NCBI RefSeq assembly: GCF_026460885.1
Contig: NZ_JAOVZW010000011.1
Coordinates: 115,944 to 179,943, forward strand
Reading direction: 5' to 3'
Source: Chryseobacterium formosum
GTDB taxonomy: Bacteria; Bacteroidota; Bacteroidia; Flavobacteriales; Weeksellaceae
Length of the DNA: 64,000 nucleotides
The position numbers were made by a program, and so were the translations under genes. Position 1 is the stretch's first letter. Each line of letters starts with the position of its first letter. Shown in pieces: positions 25,654-34,488 of the stretch. The notes below the pieces were generated by a model, which saw only the letters and a list, made by a program, of their open reading frames with translations, did no database searches and was not told the origin of the DNA.

Positions 25654-26049
25654 TTAAATTTGATTATTTAATTGTTCCAAAACCTGAATAATCTCGACAA
25701 CTTGGTTTACTTCGATATTTAAATTAGCATTTCCAATAGATTTTATTTTTATTATGCCTTTTTCGTCATACTTAATTAAAAGTTGTGAATCTTCGATTTC
25801 CCATACATAAAACCCTTCTTCAGTAATTTTATACAGTCGATCAGTGTAAGGTTTTCGTAAGTAATCAGAATTTTCCCAAATCTGTTTTGCAATCATGGTA
25901 AGAATATCAATCACCTCATCGGTATCAGATTTTGTCAACCAGCAAAAGTCTTCGTTTTCACCGTTAAGTTGAAACGTGATATAATTTTCATTTCTATGAA
26001 TCAGAATATTTCCTTTTTTGACAAACCAACTGTATATCTTTTCTTCCAT
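25654..26049 (-). CDS. Hypothetical small protein
   Basis: This protein of about 131 residues starts at the ATG at 26049 (MEEKIYSWFVKKGN), two bases after the stop of the upstream gene. The ORF can be opened eight codons earlier inside that gene, which is less likely. It has a mixed alpha/beta look with an acidic middle (SDTDEVIDILTMIAKQIWE) and a C-terminal helix (QVVEIIQVLEQLNNQI). No signal peptide or known domain is seen. It is probably co-translated with the PTH2-like gene. Confidence 0.5.
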   Translation of the reverse strand: MEEKIYSWFVKKGNILIHRNENYITFQLNGENEDFCWLTKSDTDEVIDILTMIAKQIWENSDYLRKPYTDRLYKITEEGFYVWEIEDSQLLIKYDEKGIIKIKSIGNANLNIEVNQVVEIIQVLEQLNNQI

Positions 26050-26051
26050 TA

Positions 26052-26366
26052 TTAAATATTTTGTGGTGACCACATTTTTAAAAATTTAAATTTCTTCGGA
26101 TATTCTTCTCTCGGACAAAACGCAATACAAACTTCATTATTATCAAGTGAAGATTCAGTTAAAACTATATTATTCTCATCATTTTTTAAGCTTTCAAATT
26201 CAGTTTCATTAACTACGCAAACTACTTTTTTAAATATTCCGTTGATCCATCTTATCATATTTTCATTCGTCTCATATTTTTTATAACAAGCCAATGAAGC
26301 ATGCGCTGTAATGACCGGAACCAGCTTATCGGGAACGTTGTTTTTTACGATGATGTACATTTTCAT
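26052..26366 (-). CDS. PTH2-fold (peptidyl-tRNA hydrolase II-like) protein
   Basis: This 104-residue protein has the layout of the PTH2 family: a first strand MKMYIIVKNNVP, a helix ITAHASLACYKKYE in place of the usual helix with H and A residues, then KKVVCVVNETEFESLK and NEVCIAFCPREEYPKKFKFL. In true PTH2 enzymes a Lys, an Asp and a Thr form the active site; I cannot place all of them here, so catalytic activity is doubtful. One base separates it from the upstream propeller gene, and two bases separate it from the next start downstream. Confidence 0.5.
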   Translation of the reverse strand: MKMYIIVKNNVPDKLVPVITAHASLACYKKYETNENMIRWINGIFKKVVCVVNETEFESLKNDENNIVLTESSLDNNEVCIAFCPREEYPKKFKFLKMWSPQNI

Positions 26367-26367
26367 A

Positions 26368-27558
26368 CTATTGGTCAGTTTGCATATTTTTTAAATTCTC
26401 TTCAGCTTCTTTCGCCACTTTTATTTTATCAGGATTTGGTAGATCACACCTAAAATGTTCTCTAATAGCATTTTCACGTTGAATTTTTCTATTAAGATCT
26501 TCATCAGGTTCAAAATCTAAGTGATATAATTGTCCGTCATTTTTTGAGATTAACCAAATATTTCTGCCGTCTAAAATAAATTGATGAGGTTGCCAATTAT
26601 TTAAATAAACATTTCGCAACATTTTTTCTTTTTTTACATCGTAATGAATCAAGTGATTTTGATAAACGAACCATATTTTTTCATTTTCAGAACTCAGAAT
26701 ATCCAACAAAGATTCGTTTTCGTATTCTTCGGGCGAAACTAAGGTTTCAAGATCCAATTGTAGTTTTTTATTACCTTTTTTGCCTAAAACCGTTAAATAT
26801 CTTTCACTCAGTAAAAATGTATAATTCTGATTTTTTTCAATTTTAAATTCTGAATTTGCGAGTTTATTTTTCTTCAGCCATTCTTTTGTAATGGGTGTTC
26901 CGTCGTGACTTAGAAATTGAAACTTTTTCACCGTAGCTTTTTTATCATCTATGGTTGTTATGGTTTCAGACGGATTAATAACGAAATTTCCGTTATAATC
27001 GATTTCAAACCACAAATCATCTTCTGCATTGGTTATAATCTTATCCTTTAAATAAACCGGCTCTACATCTGCTCCATGATTGATGTTTTGTTGCCACAAA
27101 ATTTTATCATTTTCTATATCATAAGCCAATAATTTTCCGCCGTCTGCAATTGCTGTAGCATATAATATTGAATTTTTAAAGTAAGGCTTTGTACTAATCG
27201 ACTGCAGTTCTAATATTCGAATCGTTTTTCCGGAATTGATGTCGTACTGATGTACTTTCCGACTTTCACCATCATAATTTCCGTAGAAAAAAGAATCATT
27301 ATATGTAAAAGGAGCTTGATTGGAACGCCATCCTATTTTTCTTTCCCAAAGAATCTTATGATTTCCTTTTTCCAGACAACTCAATAAATAGTTATTAGAA
27401 TTAAATAAGATTTTACCATCAACCATCACAATTGAACCTAAAGTCGATTGATTTTTAATATCATCTAAACTTAATTCAGACTTATACATCTGAGTCTGTG
27501 AAAATAAAGACACAGAAAAAAACACAAAAAAATATCTTAAATAGACAAGAGGTTTCAT
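26368..27558 (-). CDS. Secreted PQQ-like beta-propeller protein
   Basis: This 396-residue protein has a signal peptide (about residues 1-20, ending SLFSQ) and blades with the PQQ-repeat pattern (LLSCLEKGNHKILWERKIGW, KLLAYDIENDKILWQQNI). It is probably periplasmic, since there is no lipobox Cys and no T9SS tail. It resembles WD-like/PQQ-binding-like proteins that bind ligands or assist outer membrane assembly; the specific role is unknown. It is the first gene of the minus-strand cluster down to 24755. Confidence 0.65.
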   Translation of the reverse strand: MKPLVYLRYFFVFFSVSLFSQTQMYKSELSLDDIKNQSTLGSIVMVDGKILFNSNNYLLSCLEKGNHKILWERKIGWRSNQAPFTYNDSFFYGNYDGESRKVHQYDINSGKTIRILELQSISTKPYFKNSILYATAIADGGKLLAYDIENDKILWQQNINHGADVEPVYLKDKIITNAEDDLWFEIDYNGNFVINPSETITTIDDKKATVKKFQFLSHDGTPITKEWLKKNKLANSEFKIEKNQNYTFLLSERYLTVLGKKGNKKLQLDLETLVSPEEYENESLLDILSSENEKIWFVYQNHLIHYDVKKEKMLRNVYLNNWQPHQFILDGRNIWLISKNDGQLYHLDFEPDEDLNRKIQRENAIREHFRCDLPNPDKIKVAKEAEENLKNMQTDQ

Positions 27559-27676
27559 TACTTTAGTTTTGGATAAAATTAGCTTATAAATAGCTGACTA
27601 AAGTAATTAATAAATGATTTGATAAAAATAGCACAAAAGAGGTATTTTACAGAATTTTATTTGAGTTTAAAACCAA

Positions 27677-27706
27677 CAAAAAGCACCTACATTAATGTAA
27701 GTGCTT
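27677..27706 (-). terminator. Terminator of the CAU tRNA transcript
   Basis: AAGCAC (27681-27686) pairs with GTGCTT (27701-27706), with a second TACAT/ATGTA stem inside. On the minus strand the hairpin is followed by five T. It lies 12 bases after the 3' end of the tRNA. Confidence 0.7.
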
Positions 27707-27717
27707 GATTTAAAATG

Positions 27718-27791
27718 TGGTCCCACTTGGGCTCGAACCAAGGACAACCTGATTATGAGTCAGGGACTCTAACCAACTGAGCTATAGGACC
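27718..27791 (-). tRNA. tRNA with CAU anticodon, probably tRNA-Ile2 (lysidine type)
   Basis: The 74-base minus-strand sequence folds as a full cloverleaf: acceptor GGTCCTA/TGGGACC plus A73, D arm AGCTCAGTTGGTTAGAG, anticodon arm CCTGA-CTCATAA-TCAGG, T arm with GGTTCGAGC. CCA is not encoded. Anticodon CAU can be elongator Met or Ile2. The C4-G69 and C5-G68 acceptor pairs are those used by TilS to recognise Ile2, so Ile2 is favoured; initiator Met is excluded by the paired 1-72 bases and by the lack of three G-C pairs in the anticodon stem. Confidence 0.85.
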
Positions 27792-27854
27792 TCAAAAATT
27801 TGGTTAAATTTTGTGATTGCAAAAATAGTAAAATTTCTTTGTCTACAAAATTTT

Positions 27855-28253
27855 TTATTTCTTTTCTTGGCAAAGTTCTACCAAAACACCATTGGTAGAT
27901 TTTGGGTGTAGAAAGACAACTAATTTATTATCAGCGCCTTCTTTAGGTTCTTCTGAGATAAAAATAAATCCTTCTTTTTTCAGTCTTTGCACTTCCTCAA
28001 CAATATTTTCTACACCAAAAGCTAAATGATGAATGCCTTCTCCTTTTTTATCGATAAATTTTGAGATGGGGCTTTCGGGATTACTTGCCTCCAAAAGTTC
28101 AATTTTACTTTCTCCGGTTTCGTAGAATGAAGTAACTACTCCTTCCCTTTCTACGGTTTCTTTTTTGTAGGACTCTTTTCCTAATAGTTTTGTAAAAAGT
28201 TCGTCAGAAAAACCTAAAGATTTTACGGCAATACCGATATGTTCTAATTTCAT
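27855..28253 (-). CDS. mce: Methylmalonyl-CoA epimerase (VOC family)
   Basis: This protein of about 132 residues starts at the ATG at 28253 (MKLEHIGIAVKSLG), the conserved beginning of the family; the ORF extends 12 codons upstream without support. It has two VOC modules with metal ligands His (EHIGIAV), His (IHHLAFGV) and Glu (GVLVELCQE). It interconverts the R and S forms of methylmalonyl-CoA in propionate metabolism. It is transcribed divergently from rbfA, with only 83 bases between the starts. Confidence 0.85.
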   Translation of the reverse strand: MKLEHIGIAVKSLGFSDELFTKLLGKESYKKETVEREGVVTSFYETGESKIELLEASNPESPISKFIDKKGEGIHHLAFGVENIVEEVQRLKKEGFIFISEEPKEGADNKLVVFLHPKSTNGVLVELCQEKK

Positions 28254-28320
28254 AAATGTAAAATATAATTTATTTGACCTTTCAATCAAATTTTCAAATT
28301 AGCAATTCAAACAAAAGTAG

Positions 28321-28328
28321 TAAATTTG
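28321..28328 (+). promoter_or_regulatory. -7 promoter element of rbfA
   Basis: TAAATTTG matches TAnnTTTG and ends 8 bases before the rbfA ATG, so the mRNA leader would be very short. Confidence 0.45.
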
Positions 28329-28336
28329 CATAAATT

Positions 28337-28696
28337 ATGGAAAGTAACAGACAAAGAAAAGTAGCACAGATTATACAGGAAGATTTCGCAGAACTTTTCC
28401 GTAAACAGTCATCAGAAAGCAAACAAAACTTTTTGGTTTCGGTATCGGATGTAAAAGTAACACCGGATTTGGGGATTGCAAAAATTTATTTAAGCATTTT
28501 TCCTCAAGAATTCCGTTCTTCAATTATGAAAGAAATCGAGATTAATAAAGCTCAATACAGAAATTTCATCGGTCAGAAAATGGCAAAACAGGTTCGTATT
28601 ATTCCACAATTAAGTTTTTATTTGGATACAACCTTGGATGATGTTGAAAAAATTGAAAAAGAACTAAGAGGCGAAGGCGACAATCCTGTATTGTAA
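28337..28696 (+). CDS. rbfA: 30S ribosome-binding factor A
   Basis: This 119-residue protein has the RbfA KH-like fold signature: RQRKVAQIIQEDFAELF at the N-terminus, SVSDVKVTPDLGIAKIYLSI in the centre, and LSFYLDTTLDDVEKIEKEL at the end. It helps to mature the 16S rRNA 5' end and is needed for growth in the cold. It is followed after 6 bases by a LolC/E-like permease gene. Confidence 0.92.
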   Translation: MESNRQRKVAQIIQEDFAELFRKQSSESKQNFLVSVSDVKVTPDLGIAKIYLSIFPQEFRSSIMKEIEINKAQYRNFIGQKMAKQVRIIPQLSFYLDTTLDDVEKIEKELRGEGDNPVL

Positions 28697-28702
28697 AAAA
28701 TC

Positions 28703-29908
28703 TTGAAGAACATTGCATTTTACATAGCTTCACGCTATCTTTTATCTAAAAAAGGAAGTACGGCGGTAACTTTCATCACTTGGCTTGCTGCCGTTGCGAT
28801 GAGTGTTGCTGTTGCTGCAATGTTTGTCATTATTTCTGTTTTTTCCGGGCTCGAAGATTTTAATAAATCACTTATTTCTAATCTTCATGCAGATTTAACG
28901 ATAAAAAGCACTTCGGGAAAGACCATCAAAAATTTCGGAAAGATTAATGAAATTTTAAAAAGAAATAAAGAGATTTCAAATTTTTCAAGGTTAATCGAGG
29001 AAAAAACGTACATCAATTACAACGGAAAAGGTGATATTGCCTATTTAAGAGGCGTAGATTCTGCTTATACAAAGGTAAATCCTGTTGATAAAACTATCTT
29101 TTACGGAACTTATCCTACATTTCAGTACACTAATGAAGTGATTATGGAGCACTCGCTTCAAAACAGATTAGGAATTCCCGTAGATTCAGATAAGGATTTT
29201 TCGACGATTTTCATGCCTAAACCAGGAACAGGAATTATCAATAAAGAAGAAGATATTTATAACAAAAAAGAAATTATTGTTACGGGTATTTTCCCTGGAA
29301 ACGACCAACTCAATGGTTACATTATTGCTCCGATAGAATTGATAGAAGAATTATTAAATCTTCCAAAAAATTCAGCTTATGAAATTGTTATTAAGCTTAA
29401 AAATCCTGACAACACAGAATCAGTAAAACAAAATTTACTGAAAACTTTAGGAAAAGATATCGAAATTAAAACCAAAGAAGAAGAAAATGCAGCTTTCTGG
29501 AAGATGATTAATACAGAAAAACTATTTATTTATCTGATTTTCGCTTTGGTTATTTTTATTACAACCTTCAATTTGGCAGGCGCAATTATTATTTTACAAC
29601 TTGATAAAAAACAACAGGCAAAATCTTTAATTTCTTTAGGCTTTCCATTAGCACATTTAAGGATGACCTATTTTTATACAGGAATCTTAATTGTTTTATT
29701 AGGCGTAATTGCGGGACTTCTTTTAGGAACAGCATTATGCTATTTCCAGCTTTATACCGAATTATTTAAAGCAGTGGAAGATTTACCGTTTCCTGTGAAA
29801 ATAGTTGGTAAAAATTATTTAATTGTTGCCACCATCGCTTCAGTCTTTGGTATAACCATTTCTTGGTTCTTCTCAAAAATCAGTAAAGACTACATTACTA
29901 AAAATTAA
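28703..29908 (+). CDS. LolC/LolE-type FtsX-family ABC transporter permease (TTG start)
   Basis: This 401-residue inner membrane protein has one N-terminal membrane helix (about residues 20-45), a large periplasmic MacB-like domain and three C-terminal helices (about 275-300, 325-350, 370-392). It ends with the FtsX domain. This is the topology of the permeases that extract lipoproteins for transport to the outer membrane. The only good start is TTG at 28703 (KNIAFYIASRYLLSKKG follows), 6 bases after rbfA. The partner ATPase is not in the window. Confidence 0.85.
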   Translation: MKNIAFYIASRYLLSKKGSTAVTFITWLAAVAMSVAVAAMFVIISVFSGLEDFNKSLISNLHADLTIKSTSGKTIKNFGKINEILKRNKEISNFSRLIEEKTYINYNGKGDIAYLRGVDSAYTKVNPVDKTIFYGTYPTFQYTNEVIMEHSLQNRLGIPVDSDKDFSTIFMPKPGTGIINKEEDIYNKKEIIVTGIFPGNDQLNGYIIAPIELIEELLNLPKNSAYEIVIKLKNPDNTESVKQNLLKTLGKDIEIKTKEEENAAFWKMINTEKLFIYLIFALVIFITTFNLAGAIIILQLDKKQQAKSLISLGFPLAHLRMTYFYTGILIVLLGVIAGLLLGTALCYFQLYTELFKAVEDLPFPVKIVGKNYLIVATIASVFGITISWFFSKISKDYITKN

Positions 29909-29931
29909 TATTTTATATCTTTAATTATTTG

Positions 29932-29939
29932 TAAATTTG
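29932..29939 (+). promoter_or_regulatory. -7 promoter element of the secreted endonuclease gene
   Basis: TAAATTTG fits TAnnTTTG and ends 18 bases before the ATG at 29958. It overlaps the TTG at 29937, so translation cannot reasonably start there. Confidence 0.5.
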
Positions 29940-29957
29940 CCGTCCAATTTAGAAAAA

Positions 29958-31751
29958 ATGAGACGAATTTTACATTCATTTTTGCTGACTCTGATTACAA
30001 TCAGTGCTTTAGCTCAAGTTCCTGCGGGTTATTACAATAATGCTACGGGAACAGGCGCCACTTTAAAATCCCAATTGAAAACCATTATCACAAATGGGCA
30101 TCAAGATCATGGTTATGATGGTCTTTGGACAGGCTACCAAACTACCGATAGAGATTACTACTATGAAAATGATGGTACTATTTTAGACATTTACTCTGAA
30201 AAACCTACAACAGCAGACCCTTACAACTTTATTTACAACACCAACCGATGTGGAAATTACAGCAATGAAGGTGATTGTTATAACAGAGAACATATTGTTC
30301 CGCAAAGTCTCTTCAACGAAGCTTCACCGATGAAAAATGACATCCATTTCATCAGAGCGACTGATGGAAAAGTAAATGGAATGAGATCAAATTATCCTTT
30401 TGGTAAAGTAGGAACAGCTTCTTTCACATCATTAAACGGTTCAAAACTAGGAAACTCTGTTTCGTCTGGATATTCCGGAACTGTTTTCGAACCAATTGAC
30501 GAATTCAAAGGTGACGTTGCAAGAATGATTTTCTATTTTGTTACAAGATATGAAACACAACTATCTGGATTTAGTTCAGGAGATATGTTGGGAGGTTCTG
30601 CTTATCCGGGGCTTCAGTCTTGGGAGCTTAATCAACTTATTGCTTGGCACAATGCAGATCCCGTTTCTCCAGCCGAAATTGGAAGAAACAACGCTTCATA
30701 CATTTATCAGGGAAACAGAAATCCTTACATTGATAATCCCGGTTATGTAAATCAAGTTTGGGGAACTCCAACAACAGACACACAACCTCCGACTGTTCCA
30801 ACAAATTTAGTGGCAAACAATCCTACTTCAAGCACTGTTGCATTAAGCTGGACTGCTTCTACAGACAACGTCGGAGTTACAGGATATGATGTTTATGCAA
30901 ATAATGTTTTAAAAGCTACCGTTACAGGAACTTCTACAACAGTACAGGCTTTAGCATCTTCTACATTGTATAATTTTTATGTTGTTGCGAAAGATGCAGC
31001 AGGAAACTTATCTGCTCAAAGCAATATCGCTACCGAAACTACACTTGCAGGAACAGGTGGCGGAACCGGAACTTGTGGAACTGAAGATTTCTCAAACATT
31101 CCGGCATCTTCTTCAAGCTATTCAACAAGAACATGGACAAATAATGGTATTACATGGTCTGCAACTGATGCAAGAACGGATGATACTGTTAATGGTAAGG
31201 CAATTACTTTAAGAATTGGAAATTTAACAAGTTCTACTCTTTCAGGAGGAATTCAGGATTTAACTGTTAAAACTTCTCTAAAATACGGAAGCGGAGCAGG
31301 TGTTTTAAATGTAGAAATAAACGGAGTTCAGGTAGGCACGATTCCTTATACTGCAACAACTAATGCAATAACGACAACAACTCTCAGCAATATTAATGTG
31401 AGCGGAGATATTGTTATCAAAATAACCAACCCTATTACAGCTACGAACGGACAAAGAGTTGCCATTGATGACCTATCATGGACTTGTGCAACTTCACTAT
31501 CAACAGTTGAAAATTTAAAAAACAAAGCATTCAGTATTTACCCGAATCCAGTTAAAAATCACGAGCTATTTGTAAAAGGTGAAAACTTAAACAAAATTGT
31601 GAAAGCTGAAATCTATGATCTTGCTGGGAAATTGATTAAAAACATTGTTAATCCTTTCAAAAGTTCAAATAAAATAGATCTACACGGATTGGCAAAAGGT
31701 GTTTATATCTTAAAAACAGATAATAACTCTGCAAAATTCATTGTAGATTAA
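29958..31751 (+). CDS. Secreted endonuclease I with FN3 domain and T9SS sorting domain
   Basis: This protein of about 597 residues has a signal peptide ending ALAQ. Residues of about 20-265 form an endonuclease I (EndA/NucM-type) domain with the active-site block NREHIVPQSLF and FIRATDGKVNGMRSNYPFG. A fibronectin type III domain follows (TQPPTVPTNLVANNPTSSTV, then YNFYVVAKDAAGNLSAQS), then a beta-sandwich domain of about 130 residues, then a T9SS type A sorting domain (FSIYPNPVKNHELFVKGENL, YDLAGKLIKN, LHGLAKGVYILK). It degrades extracellular DNA or RNA for nutrients. It is monocistronic, with its own promoter and terminator. Confidence 0.92.
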   Translation: MRRILHSFLLTLITISALAQVPAGYYNNATGTGATLKSQLKTIITNGHQDHGYDGLWTGYQTTDRDYYYENDGTILDIYSEKPTTADPYNFIYNTNRCGNYSNEGDCYNREHIVPQSLFNEASPMKNDIHFIRATDGKVNGMRSNYPFGKVGTASFTSLNGSKLGNSVSSGYSGTVFEPIDEFKGDVARMIFYFVTRYETQLSGFSSGDMLGGSAYPGLQSWELNQLIAWHNADPVSPAEIGRNNASYIYQGNRNPYIDNPGYVNQVWGTPTTDTQPPTVPTNLVANNPTSSTVALSWTASTDNVGVTGYDVYANNVLKATVTGTSTTVQALASSTLYNFYVVAKDAAGNLSAQSNIATETTLAGTGGGTGTCGTEDFSNIPASSSSYSTRTWTNNGITWSATDARTDDTVNGKAITLRIGNLTSSTLSGGIQDLTVKTSLKYGSGAGVLNVEINGVQVGTIPYTATTNAITTTTLSNINVSGDIVIKITNPITATNGQRVAIDDLSWTCATSLSTVENLKNKAFSIYPNPVKNHELFVKGENLNKIVKAEIYDLAGKLIKNIVNPFKSSNKIDLHGLAKGVYILKTDNNSAKFIVD

Positions 31752-31773
31752 GACTAAAAATATTTTCAATACT

Positions 31774-31803
31774 AAAGACCGGTTTTTATCGGTCTTTTTT
31801 TTA
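31774..31803 (+). terminator. Terminator of the endonuclease gene
   Basis: AAAGACCG (31774-31781) and CGGTCTTT (31790-31797) form a perfect 8-base stem followed by T. Confidence 0.85.
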
Positions 31804-31809
31804 TTTTTG
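31802..31809 (+). promoter_or_regulatory. Possible -7 element of aroE, giving a near-leaderless mRNA
   Basis: TATTTTTG fits TAnnTTTG but ends only 4 bases before the ATG at 31814. If used, transcription would begin at or next to the start codon. Confidence 0.3.
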
Positions 31810-31813
31810 ATAT

Positions 31814-32551
31814 ATGGATTCCAGCAACAAATTAGGATTAATTGGTAAAAATATCTCCTACTCTTTTTCGAAAAAATATTTTGAAGATAAATTCAAAAAG
31901 AAGAAACTCAATGATTTTTCTTACGAAATTTTTGATCTTCAGGAAATTAATGAAGTTGAAAATATTTTTTCAAAACCCAATCTTTTAGGTTTTAATGTAA
32001 CAATTCCTTTTAAAGAAAAAATTATTGATTATCTGGATGAATTGAGTGACGAAGCGCAAAAAATTGGAGCCGTAAATTGTGTTTTAATTGAAAACGGAAA
32101 GAAAACAGGCTATAATACAGATGCTTTCGGTTTTGAAAAAACTTTGAAGGCTCATAAAAAACCACATCACGAATCGGCTTTGGTTTTAGGAAACGGTGGA
32201 GCTGCAAAAGCAGTGCAATATGTCTTAGATAAAAATCAAATCCCTTACAAAACCATTTCAAGAAAATCTGATTTGAATTTTAACAATTTAGATATAAAAA
32301 CAGTTGCAGAAAACAAATTAATCATTCAATGTACTCCAGTTGGAACTTTTCCGAATACTGAAGATTGTCTGAACTTCCCTTTTGAAGCACTTTCCGATCA
32401 ACATCTGGTCATCGATTTGATTTATAATCCGGATTATAGTAAATTCATTTTAAATTCATCACAAAACGGTGCAAAAACTGTCAATGGATATTATATGCTC
32501 GAACAACAGGCAGAAAAAGCTTGGGAAATTTGGTCGTTTAAAAAAAAATAA
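31814..32551 (+). CDS. aroE: Shikimate dehydrogenase
   Basis: This 245-residue enzyme of aromatic amino acid synthesis reduces 3-dehydroshikimate with NADPH. The N-terminal shikimate site is seen in GLIGKNISYSFSKKYF and LLGFNVTIPFKEKIIDYL (catalytic Lys), then IGAVNCVLIENGKKTGYNTD. The nucleotide-binding loop is LVLGNGGAAKAV. The C-terminus has NGYYMLEQQAEKAWEIW. It is slightly shorter than the E. coli enzyme, as usual in Bacteroidota. It is followed by the DUF349 gene after 76 bases. Confidence 0.93.
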   Translation: MDSSNKLGLIGKNISYSFSKKYFEDKFKKKKLNDFSYEIFDLQEINEVENIFSKPNLLGFNVTIPFKEKIIDYLDELSDEAQKIGAVNCVLIENGKKTGYNTDAFGFEKTLKAHKKPHHESALVLGNGGAAKAVQYVLDKNQIPYKTISRKSDLNFNNLDIKTVAENKLIIQCTPVGTFPNTEDCLNFPFEALSDQHLVIDLIYNPDYSKFILNSSQNGAKTVNGYYMLEQQAEKAWEIWSFKKK

Positions 32552-32627
32552 CATAAATTAGTAACTTAATTGGCTTACATTAGCACGTTTTAAGAAATTA
32601 ACGCCAATATATCATAAATGATTTGCT

Positions 32628-34427
32628 ATGACAACAGAAAATAATCTTTCTGAAAACGAAGAAAACAAACCTTCTACAGAACATCAGGAAACAGTTGAAA
32701 CTATCGAAAACAAAGAAGAAAATCATCAGGAAGAAGATTCTGATGCTTCTCATCATGACACGATTGCCGACCTTTCGCTTGCGGATGTTTTGAAAGAAAT
32801 GGAAAAAATCATCAATTCTAATAATGCAGGTGAAAGATTCCGAGAATTTAATGCATTAAAGGAAAAAGCAAATCATTCAATTCATGACGAAATTGAAGAT
32901 AAAAAGCACGAATATACTGATGCAGGAAATGATTTAGAAAATTTCAGCTATGAACATCCTTCTCAGTCTAAACTTTCAGGATTGATTCATATTTTCAGAG
33001 AAAAGCATGATCATTTCCAGAAAAATCAGGAAGAAGAGCAGAAAAAAAACCTGGATCAACGTCAGAATATTATTGACAGACTTAAAAATCTTTACACCAA
33101 TTCTGAGCCTGGAGTTAATCTTTTCAAATCGATCAGAGAAATCAAGGAAGAATGGTCTCATGCAGGTCAGGTCGCAAAATCTGAGTTCAAAATTTTAAAT
33201 AATAATTATTTCCATCATTTGAATCAGTTTTATCAGATGTTGGATCTTAATAAAGAATTTCTTGAGCAGGAATACAGCCACAACTTAGAAAAAAGACAGC
33301 ACATTATTGCAAGAGCAAAAGAGCTGGAAAATGAGCCGGTTGTACAAAAAGCTTTGAACGAACTTCAATATCTTCACAAACTTTGGAAAGAAGAAGCTGA
33401 ACCGGTTTCTGAAGAATTCCGCGAAAAAACCTGGGAAGAATTTAAAGAAATTTCAAATAAAATTCACGAAAGAAAAACCGAACTTTCTGCTGCAATCGAG
33501 ACAGAACAGAACGCTAATCTTGAGAAGAAAAATGAAATCATCGAAGAAATCAAGAAACTTTCTGAGCCAAAAGACAATCCTAATCACACGTATTGGCAAA
33601 ACTCAATCAAAAGAGTTGAAGAATTGCGTACGGAGTTTTTGAAAACAGGAAGCGTTCCTAGAAAATTATCCAACAACAACTGGAATGATTTTAAAACGAT
33701 TCTAAGAACTTTCAACACAACAAAAAACAATTATTATAAATCTCTGAAAGGTTCTCAACAGCAGAATTTGGACGAGAAAATGAAATTGATTCAGACTGCA
33801 AAAGACAATATGCATTCTGAAGATTGGGATATTGCCGTTGCACTTTTCAAAAAACTTCAGGAAGACTGGAAAAAAATCGGTCACGTTCCAAAAAGTATGA
33901 CCAATAAGATTTGGGATGAATTCCGTGAAGCCTGTAACACTTTCTTCAACAATTACAGAGAAAAAAGCAGCGCATCTACCGATAACTGGAAAGAAAACTA
34001 TAAGCTTAAAAAAGAGATTCTTGAAGAATTGAAAGAAATTTCAAACGACGAAGGAAGCATAGAAAAAATTGAAGCGATTAAAAGTTCTTGGAATAACATT
34101 GGAAAAGTCCCTAGAGATAAAATGGCAATCAATTCTGAGTTTAACCGAACGTTGAGAGAAAAATTAAAGCTTAATAAAATCAACGAACTTGAGTTAAAAG
34201 AAGAAGGTTTATCTGAAAATCAGTTAACAGACAAAGCAAGAAAAATCAAGAGCCAGATTTCTGATCTTGAAGGCGAAATAGTAAAACTAGAAAACAATTT
34301 GGCATTCTTCAAAAATCCAACAAGAGAAAATCTGCTTCTGCGAGATACTTACAATACGATTGATGATAAAAAAGCTCATCTTGAGACTTTAAAACAGAAT
34401 CTTCACAGTATTATCGCTGGAGAATAA
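32628..34427 (+). CDS. DUF349 coiled-coil protein
   Basis: This 599-residue cytosolic protein has an acidic N-terminal tail (about residues 1-50). At least five DUF349 repeats of about 75 residues follow, each with the pattern of a Trp followed by G-x-VP (KEEWSHAGQVAKSEF, WKEEAEPVSEEF, EELRTEFLKTGSVPRKL, LQEDWKKIGHVPKSM, IKSSWNNIGKVPRDK). It is mostly helical and ends with a coiled coil. DUF349 proteins are widespread in Bacteroidota; their role is unknown. Confidence 0.9.
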   Translation: MTTENNLSENEENKPSTEHQETVETIENKEENHQEEDSDASHHDTIADLSLADVLKEMEKIINSNNAGERFREFNALKEKANHSIHDEIEDKKHEYTDAGNDLENFSYEHPSQSKLSGLIHIFREKHDHFQKNQEEEQKKNLDQRQNIIDRLKNLYTNSEPGVNLFKSIREIKEEWSHAGQVAKSEFKILNNNYFHHLNQFYQMLDLNKEFLEQEYSHNLEKRQHIIARAKELENEPVVQKALNELQYLHKLWKEEAEPVSEEFREKTWEEFKEISNKIHERKTELSAAIETEQNANLEKKNEIIEEIKKLSEPKDNPNHTYWQNSIKRVEELRTEFLKTGSVPRKLSNNNWNDFKTILRTFNTTKNNYYKSLKGSQQQNLDEKMKLIQTAKDNMHSEDWDIAVALFKKLQEDWKKIGHVPKSMTNKIWDEFREACNTFFNNYREKSSASTDNWKENYKLKKEILEELKEISNDEGSIEKIEAIKSSWNNIGKVPRDKMAINSEFNRTLREKLKLNKINELELKEEGLSENQLTDKARKIKSQISDLEGEIVKLENNLAFFKNPTRENLLLRDTYNTIDDKKAHLETLKQNLHSIIAGE

Positions 34428-34450
34428 ATAAAAATTAAAGTAAAATATAG

Positions 34451-34483
34451 AGCGAAGCAAAGAAATTTGTATTCGCTTTTTTT
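34451..34483 (+). terminator. Terminator of the DUF349 gene
   Basis: AGCGAA (34451-34456) pairs with TTCGCT (34472-34477), with an inner CAAA/TTTG stem, followed by seven T. It ends 5 bases before the ribD ATG. Confidence 0.7.
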
Positions 34484-34488
34484 ATCTT

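Noticed and set aside
27718..27791. Initiator tRNA-Met
   Set aside because: The 1-72 pair is G-C and the anticodon stem lacks the three consecutive G-C pairs of initiators.
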